Of a stretch of DNA of 64,000 bases, positions 60,101 through 64,000 are shown piece after piece (position 1 is the first letter of the stretch; every line of letters starts with the position of its first letter). Both the position numbers and the translations under genes were made by a program. Origin of the DNA: Chitinophaga flava (GTDB lineage Bacteria > Bacteroidota > Bacteroidia > Chitinophagales > Chitinophagaceae); NCBI RefSeq assembly GCF_003308995.1, contig NZ_QFFJ01000001.1, forward strand, positions 2,976,001 to 3,040,000, written 5' to 3'. The notes beneath the pieces are model-generated. The model saw only the letters and a list, made by a program, of their open reading frames with translations, did not search any database and was not told where the DNA came from.

Positions 60101-63100
60101 GTACCAGTGATAGCTGTACCCTGGCAGCGGATTGCTGATGGCCAGTTCGGCATTGGAGCCAGAACATACTTCTACATCGGTAGAGAGCACTGGCGGAGCA
60201 ACAGGTGCAGCGCCAACTTTAATATCTATTCTGGTTCTTGTTTTGCTTGCGCAACCATTGCGGTAAGCTTCCACAAAGAAACTAGTATCTGAAGTGAGCG
60301 GACCAGTAGTGAAGCTGATACCGTCCTTACCGGTAAGGTAAGTACCGTTGGAAGTATACCAGCGGTAGGTAATGCCTGTCACCGGACTCAGTACGTTCAG
60401 TGTAGCAGTATTACCAGCACATACCGACAGTTGGGAAGCCTGTACGGAAGGTTTCACCAGCGCACGTTGTGCGTAGTTGAAGCCTATTTCTGTCAGCGCA
60501 CCCAGGATGCCGGATTTCAGTTTCAATTGTACCGCATCAAATATATGAGTCGGAACAAATTCTATGATGGCCTGGTTGCCAGCTCCCAGCAGAGTGAGGT
60601 TCACCAGCGGGCTATTTATCAACACGGAGTCACCTGGTGTATTACCATTGTAAGTGGTAAGCTGTATGCCACTCAGTAATTGGGCAGACAGGATGGTGCT
60701 TGGGGTGGACACCAATACCCTTACAGTATCACCTGGAGCGGAGAGACCGTTGAATCCTACTTTTTCCCATACGTCTGCATTGAGCAGGCCCACGTCCATC
60801 ACAAGGGAAGCAAAAGTACTGGCGTCGTTATCTACTGCCAGTTGCGGGTTGTATACGTTACCCAGTACAAGCAGTCCGTCGCTACCTACAGTATAAGTAG
60901 TAGCTCCTTCGCAAGGCACTGGTGTGGGCACCACAACAGCGCTATATACAACTACTTCGGGCACACGGATAGAAGAGCAGGAGCCAGGTATAGACGCCTG
61001 TACCCAGTAGGTCACAGTACCAGGGGTATTGTGTGTAGGCGGAGCATATACAGACCCTGTAAACAGGCTGTCGTTGCCTGTCTGGCTGCCGTACCATTTA
61101 ATTATTGCGTTGGAAGCACTGGATGTGGCAGTGAGCACGGCCTGTGTACCAATCTGTACGGTGTCCGGATTCGGAGTAACCACAGGTCCGCTCAAGCTGG
61201 AAGACATTACAATATGGAATGCTTCTCTCGGAGATACGTTACCACAGCTGCTTACAGCTTCCACGTAGAAAGTAGTGTCCCTTGTGATATTGGGCACATT
61301 GAATACGTAGCCACTATCAGTATTCAGTCTGGTTCCACCGGTTGGTACATTGTACCAGTTATAGGTGAGGCTATGGTTTGGAGTTGGTACTGTCAGAACA
61401 GCGCTGGTGCCAGGACAGAGGTTAATTGTCTGATCCGGACCAGGCACAGTCGGTGCAGGAGACACGATCACCTTCACCGGTACACGGTCAGGGTTAGCGC
61501 AGCCATTGGCACCTACTACCTGTACATAGTAAGTAATAGTACCTGGGGTTCTCAGCGTATCTGTAGTATATGTTGGTTGAGAGCTGAGTACAGTAGTGCT
61601 GGTAGAATCTGCATACCAGCGTACGGTAGTACCGGCAGCCGGTGTTACAGAAAGGGTTGCTTTCCGGCCCACGCATACAGTATCACCTGTTGTACTGATA
61701 GTTGGGTTTGGATATACGATACGTACACCATATATATTGATAGAGTTAAGCAGATTAGCAATGCCGGTGATTCTTACTTCCACCCGGTCGAATGTACCAG
61801 CTGCCGGGACAGTAGCATTAAACTGCTGAGCGGTGAGTATACGCAGGGAGATAACATTAGACAATGTGTCTGCATGTACCAGTGTAGCACCATTGTATTG
61901 GCTGACTACTACTCCTCCGAAGAGGCTCAAGTTTGCCAGGCCGGCAGGAGAGGACATTGTAAAGCGGATACTATCACCAACTGCACCCGGGTTCGGGAAG
62001 ATCAGCTGTTGATATACAGAGCCACCCAATAATCCCACCGGAATATTCAGCGTAGTAAAGTTAGTCTGAGAACTGTCGATATCATTGGTTGGATTAACCA
62101 CAGAGCAGAGGATACAACCCAGTGTCGTACCAGATATCTGGCTGGTAGGCACATTACAATCCGGTGATGGGGTCACAGGACCTGTCACCTGAACGTTTAC
62201 ACGTACCCTTGCGGAAGTGCAACCACCCGGAATACTTACAGCTGCGAAGTAGGTATAAGTACCAGGCTGGCTGAACGGACCTACCACAAAGGAGGAGCCG
62301 GTACCAGCTATAGTGGTAGTAGTAGAATCGGTATACCAGTTGATGGTAGCTCCCGGCACCGGTGTAGCGGTGAGGGTAGCCTGCTGACCTGTAGCCACGA
62401 TCACATCACCGGTTACTACTGGTGAAGCAGGAGCACTGCCAATGTGTACCACTACTTTCTTCAGGGCACCGGCAGCATTTTGACAACGGTTGATACCGGC
62501 AACAGCTACATAATAGGTGTAGTCACCGGCAGCCAGTCCGGTGATGGTAAGGTTGCCAACGCTGTCCACTGTGTAATGAACAGCTCCCTGAGTGAGGCCA
62601 TTAGTAATGACATTGACTTTATTAGGATCGCTATACCAGGAGAATACCGGACTGGTAACAGTAGTGGAAGTTGGGTGCAGTACTGCGGTAGAGTTTACAC
62701 AACCGAAGGTGGTGTCCGCAATATTGATATCTGCTGCAGTACCCAGCGGGTTGACAGTCAATGTCAACCGTAAACGGTTAGGATTGGGGCAACCGTTGGT
62801 TCCGATTACCTGAGCCCAGTAAGTAATGGTACCAGGGGTAGTCAATACCGGTGTAGTATATGGATTAGGTCCTAATGCTGTAGTGGTGGTGGAGTCAGCA
62901 TACCATATTACGCTTGTTCCTGGTGCAGCCGTTGCATTGAGCAGGGCAGTACTACCCACACATGCCTGTTGGTTTTGTACAAAGGCAGTTGGATTAGGAC
63001 TGATGATGCGGGCACCATAAATATCCACCTGAGAGAGCAGGGACACCAGACCGAGCACTTTTACTTCCACGCGGTCGAAGACTGCGGTAGCCGGAATGGT

Positions 63101-64000
63101 GACAGTATATCTGTTGCCACTGAGCAGGAAGAGTGTGATCAGGTTATTGTTCAAGGTGTCTCTTGTCACCACATTGGTACCGTTGGCTACTGTGAGCACA
63201 ATACCGCCCAATACAGTTGCATTGACCAAACCGCTAGGTATGCCAATATCAAACCGTACGCTATCAGTAGCGGCACCAGGTTGTGGGAAGATGAGTTGCT
63301 GGAAGGCCGCTCCACCCAGTAATCCCACCGGAATACTCAATTCGGTGAAGTTATTGGGGTCGTTGTCGACATCGTTTCCTGGATTGGTTACGCTACACAA
63401 GACGCACCCTAAGGTAGTTCCATATTGCTGTGTGGTAGGCGCATTACAGGAGCTTGGGGTAACCGGAGTAGTAACAGTCACGGTCACTTTCACTCTTGCG
63501 GAAGTACAGCCGCCGGGCAGCCGAACGCCTACATAATATATTTGTGTAGTAGGTGTAGCAAAAGGTCCGACGCTAAATGAAGGTCCGGTAGCTATCGGGC
63601 TGGCCGTAGTATCGGTATACCATTCGATGGTGCCGGAAGGAGCGGAGGCTGTCAGCGTGATGGTTTGTCCGGTGAAGCCGGAAACGCCGGTGGCCGTCAG
63701 TGGCGGAGCAGGAGAAGTTCCTACTGTGATCGTAGCTGGGGCAAGCGCTCCTGCCTGGTTTTCACAATGCCCACTATCGGATACGCTTACATAGTAAGTA
63801 GTAGACGGAGCAGTGAGTCCGGTGACGGTCAGTTGACCGGTAGTGTCCACAAAGAAGTGAACATTACCCTGCACCAGGCCATTGGTGATGGGTGTTGTTT
63901 TATTAATATCAAAATACCATTTGAATATAGGGCTGCGGGTAGCAGTAGAAGAGGTTGGTTTTATCCTGGCTGTATCACCACAGACGCTGGTGCTGGCGGG
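54137..64000 (-). CDS. Giant Ig-repeat surface protein with type IX (type B) sorting domain, 5' end outside the window
   Basis: 3287 residues are visible and the reading frame is open at the right edge, so the N-terminus and signal peptide are missing. I count 28 Ig-like modules of about 80-95 residues (pattern CxGxxATLxV...YxWY...TxYYVxA). Four copies of another domain of about 155 residues lie near 63446-62990, 62157-61695, 60920-60455 and 59650-59190 (NPxxDxDxxxxxFTxLxIPVGLLG type). One FN3-like domain (about 54670-54480) precedes a C-terminal CHU_C / gliding-motility type B sorting domain (NVFVPNLFSPNGDGMND...YNQWGQLVF...GWDG...PVGVYVYIVKA). The following sprF-like gene should export it. 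It is likely a cell-surface adhesin or a very large secreted filamentous protein. Confidence 0.92.
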   Translation of the reverse strand, partial: PASTSVCGDTARIKPTSSTATRSPIFKWYFDINKTTPITNGLVQGNVHFFVDTTGQLTVTGLTAPSTTYYVSVSDSGHCENQAGALAPATITVGTSPAPPLTATGVSGFTGQTITLTASAPSGTIEWYTDTTASPIATGPSFSVGPFATPTTQIYYVGVRLPGGCTSARVKVTVTVTTPVTPSSCNAPTTQQYGTTLGCVLCSVTNPGNDVDNDPNNFTELSIPVGLLGGAAFQQLIFPQPGAATDSVRFDIGIPSGLVNATVLGGIVLTVANGTNVVTRDTLNNNLITLFLLSGNRYTVTIPATAVFDRVEVKVLGLVSLLSQVDIYGARIISPNPTAFVQNQQACVGSTALLNATAAPGTSVIWYADSTTTTALGPNPYTTPVLTTPGTITYWAQVIGTNGCPNPNRLRLTLTVNPLGTAADINIADTTFGCVNSTAVLHPTSTTVTSPVFSWYSDPNKVNVITNGLTQGAVHYTVDSVGNLTITGLAAGDYTYYVAVAGINRCQNAAGALKKVVVHIGSAPASPVVTGDVIVATGQQATLTATPVPGATINWYTDSTTTTIAGTGSSFVVGPFSQPGTYTYFAAVSIPGGCTSARVRVNVQVTGPVTPSPDCNVPTSQISGTTLGCILCSVVNPTNDIDSSQTNFTTLNIPVGLLGGSVYQQLIFPNPGAVGDSIRFTMSSPAGLANLSLFGGVVVSQYNGATLVHADTLSNVISLRILTAQQFNATVPAAGTFDRVEVRITGIANLLNSINIYGVRIVYPNPTISTTGDTVCVGRKATLSVTPAAGTTVRWYADSTSTTVLSSQPTYTTDTLRTPGTITYYVQVVGANGCANPDRVPVKVIVSPAPTVPGPDQTINLCPGTSAVLTVPTPNHSLTYNWYNVPTGGTRLNTDSGYVFNVPNITRDTTFYVEAVSSCGNVSPREAFHIVMSSSLSGPVVTPNPDTVQIGTQAVLTATSSASNAIIKWYGSQTGNDSLFTGSVYAPPTHNTPGTVTYWVQASIPGSCSSIRVPEVVVYSAVVVPTPVPCEGATTYTVGSDGLLVLGNVYNPQLAVDNDASTFASLVMDVGLLNADVWEKVGFNGLSAPGDTVRVLVSTPSTILSAQLLSGIQLTTYNGNTPGDSVLINSPLVNLTLLGAGNQAIIEFVPTHIFDAVQLKLKSGILGALTEIGFNYAQRALVKPSVQASQLSVCAGNTATLNVLSPVTGITYRWYTSNGTYLTGKDGISFTTGPLTSDTSFFVEAYRNGCASKTRTRIDIKVGAAPVAPPVLSTDVEVCSGSNAELAISNPLPGYSYHWYNVPTGGSKLNTDSGFTFTVINVTAPATYYVEAMNDSCGTVSATRTAVNVTIAASLPAPTVTPLIDTVVVNQQPVFTASSTTANAQFYWFNSPTSTDTLFKGAVYAAPASSTPGTVTYWVVAAVPGSGSCTSARVSVNAVTIIPGSNPVPCEAATTYTVGSSGLLVLGNVYNPQLAVDTSALTYSSLVIDLGILNASVWERAYFNGLSTPGDTVKVLLTNPSQILSVSLLGGVQLTAYNGNTPGDSVMLPSPALNLVLLNSGHSALLSFVPSQPFNGVEVKLKSGILGALNEIGFNYAQRALVQPTVQVNNATICQGQQATLSVVNPAAGITYSWYDSQNNHLLDSVAFVTPTTLSVGTHTYTVRASRNGCTSVASAPIQVTVVGTPAKPVPASDSVTVCAGTSATLSVTPVPGVTFNWYDAATGGAKLASDTSTYMTPANLAVGTYKFYVEAVNGNSCTNTGGRAVITLTVTSTSTAADINIANETICLGDTAVLTPTSTTVPNPVFKWYANPDKTGPITTGVSGNGVLTIPGLSIGTHTYYVSVSSAGHCENAAGDLKAVTVTVVGRPAIPVPVSDSVTACAGTSATLSVTPVPGVTFNWYDAATGGTKLVSNTNTYTTPANLAVGTYKFYVEAVNSNSCTNTGGRVVITLIVSSASTAADINIANETICLGDTAVLTPTSTTVPNPVFKWYANPDKTGPITTGVSGNGVLTIPGLSIGTHTYYVSVSSAGHCENAAGDLKAVTVTVVGRPAIPVPVSDSVTACAGTSATLSVTPVPGVTFNWYDAATGGTKLVSNTNTYTTPANLAVGTYKFYVEAVNSNSCTNTGGRAVITLIVSSASTAADINIANETICLGDTAVLTPTSTTVPNPVFKWYANPDKTGPITTGVSGNGVLTIPGLSIGTHTYYVSVSSAGHCENAAGDLKAVTVTVVGRPAIPVPVSDSVTACVGNSATLSVTPVPGVSFNWYDAATGGTKLVSNTNTYTTPANLAVGTYKFYVEAVNSNSCTNTGGRAVITLIVSSASTAADINIANITICAGDTAVLTPTSTTVPNPVFKWYANPDKTGPITAGVSGNGVLTIPGLTPGTYTYYVSVSNAGHCENAAGDLKAVTVTVNRRSTAADIIISDTTVCASTTVTLTATTTTVTNPVFKWYQDASLQILLHTGATFTTPVITANTTFYVTVEGSNSCANPAGAAKAVTVSLTSLQTPSVSASSTTICPGDSVVLSVVNPVNGLTYRWYTVPTGGTAVFTGPVYVVKGLTTTTDFYVEVSSNGCIGTTRAKVTITVRSAPTPVLVADKVTACEGVPATLEILNPDNSLTYNWYTTPTGGTPIFTGPVFVTPPLYTTTQYYVEAVGNGGTCGTPTRVMATVKVVPTPPAPVITPGDVNTCGASSVTLTIQNPQPGTRYEWQDVNGNLLFTGTQYTFIADSTTTIYVRGIVGGGCPRSCGGCPGPRTAVQINIIAPPPAPVLSASSLTVCPGGTVTFSVQNPIGGLTYNWFDAPSGGNLLSTGTSYTTGPLSTNTTFYVAASSNGGCSSARTTASVVVITSVDAPQADPVTVCAGQTTTLSVKNRIPGLIYNWYTVPTGGTPVFTGADFMITPTSSTVYYLEAATNGGCVSASRTAVNVNVNPAPAVPVVANATLTTCLNQTVTLSVQNPDPTLTYNWYTSITGGTPVSTGASFTTPPITANTMYYVEAVNNTGCPSATRAAVSIQLITAPAAPTVTGNENGICPGHTATLTASSTTPGVNFNWYTVPTGGTPVFTGPVFTTPVLNTATTYYVEAFSNGGCVGAGPRTAVAVTILQPLAAPHVAISDLTATSVTFRWDPVPGAVRYEVTLDGGVTFNPPSSGPTGTTHTINNLQPNQGLNFGVRAIGASDCQTSGLGTLACRTSNPQGNNVFVPNLFSPNGDGMNDMLFVYGTAIAQLEFRVYNQWGQLVFSTKDLHQGWDGTMNGQNQPVGVYVYIVKATMQDGSIVTKKGNVTLMR
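56770..58965 (-). repeat. Four tandem 549-bp repeats (183 codons) in the giant gene
   Basis: Matching landmarks recur at exactly 549-bp steps (for example near 57293, 57842 and 58391). Each unit codes for two Ig-like modules, one starting near SDSVTACAG and one near ANETICLGD. The central copies differ at only a few bases; the outer copies are slightly more diverged. This indicates recent unequal exchange within the gene. Confidence 0.9.

Noticed and set aside
60680..62032. 450-codon plus-strand open frame
   Set aside because: Antisense to the Thr/Val/Ala-rich giant repeat gene, whose codon bias leaves the opposite frame open. Similar short frames recur every 549 bp for the same reason.
1..64000. 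tRNA, rRNA, integrase, transposase and phage genes
   Set aside because: No cloverleaf-like segment with T-arm consensus and no such protein motifs were noticed on either strand. A tRNA search program would settle the tRNA point.

Overview
The window comes from a Bacteroidota chromosome. The evidence points to the family Chitinophagaceae and most likely a Chitinophaga-type species. It carries a quinol-oxidising alternative complex III (ActABCDEF) fused in one operon to a caa3-type cytochrome oxidase, type IX secretion parts (a PorP/SprF protein, a PorE-like OmpA protein and a giant protein with a gliding-motility-type C-terminus), and many small beta-barrel proteins with 'SPYSRYG'-like mature N-termini. 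Several genes are preceded by the Bacteroidota promoter pattern TTG-N(19-24)-TAnnTTTG. No rRNA, tRNA, phage, transposase or CRISPR array is visible. Species assignment is inference.

Layout. 1-731: gene-free stretch with two related leader-like segments. 732-4003 (minus): CsaA-like tRNA-binding protein, LptC, an outer-membrane barrel protein and a LON-domain protein. 4144-6365 (plus): GT2 glycosyltransferase, MeaB GTPase, and an SMR/Gdx exporter behind a leader-peptide ORF. 6388-9436: CLC channel (minus) divergent from a protoglobin-like protein, a DUF2024 protein and a MarR regulator with a Cys4 tail. 9541-26131 (minus): the respiratory block, transcribed actA-B-C-D-E-F, ctaC, ctaD, ctaB, two subunit III genes, subunit IV, SCO, DUF420 and a small CxxC membrane protein, then a GNAT gene. 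This operon would carry electrons from menaquinol through ActB/ActA/ActE hemes directly to the CuA site of the oxidase.

26576-34328: an NlpE/COG3650 lipoprotein, purN, an outer-membrane protein, then a metal-homeostasis island. It holds a TonB receptor, a COG0523 (CobW/ZigA-type) GTPase and a MerC-like protein on the minus strand, and an SCO protein plus a Fur/Zur-type repressor on the plus strand. A perfect 8-bp inverted repeat sits on the -33 element of the merC-cobW promoter, which suggests zinc-type repression by the neighbouring Fur protein. 34394-41177: M3 peptidase, DUF5606 protein, lamin-tail protein, asd, a small unknown gene and a DUF2461 protein. 41336-44083: ammonium transporter with its partner porin. 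44491-50745: uvrB, S1/P1 nuclease, PfkB kinase, MATE exporter and a lipoprotein.

50868-64000 (minus): a type IX secretion cluster. A giant Ig-repeat protein, open at the right window edge with 3287 residues visible, is followed by a PorP/SprF-family partner and a PorE-like TPR/propeller/OmpA protein. The giant gene contains four nearly identical 549-bp tandem repeats and a larger fourfold modular repeat.

The items most worth following up are the Zur-like metal module with a shared promoter motif, a 50-bp perfect palindrome flanked by exact 8-bp direct repeats (44400-44465), the protoglobin/DUF2024/Cys4-MarR cluster, an EF-hand-like loop inside the DUF420 protein, and the repeat structure of the giant adhesin-like gene.
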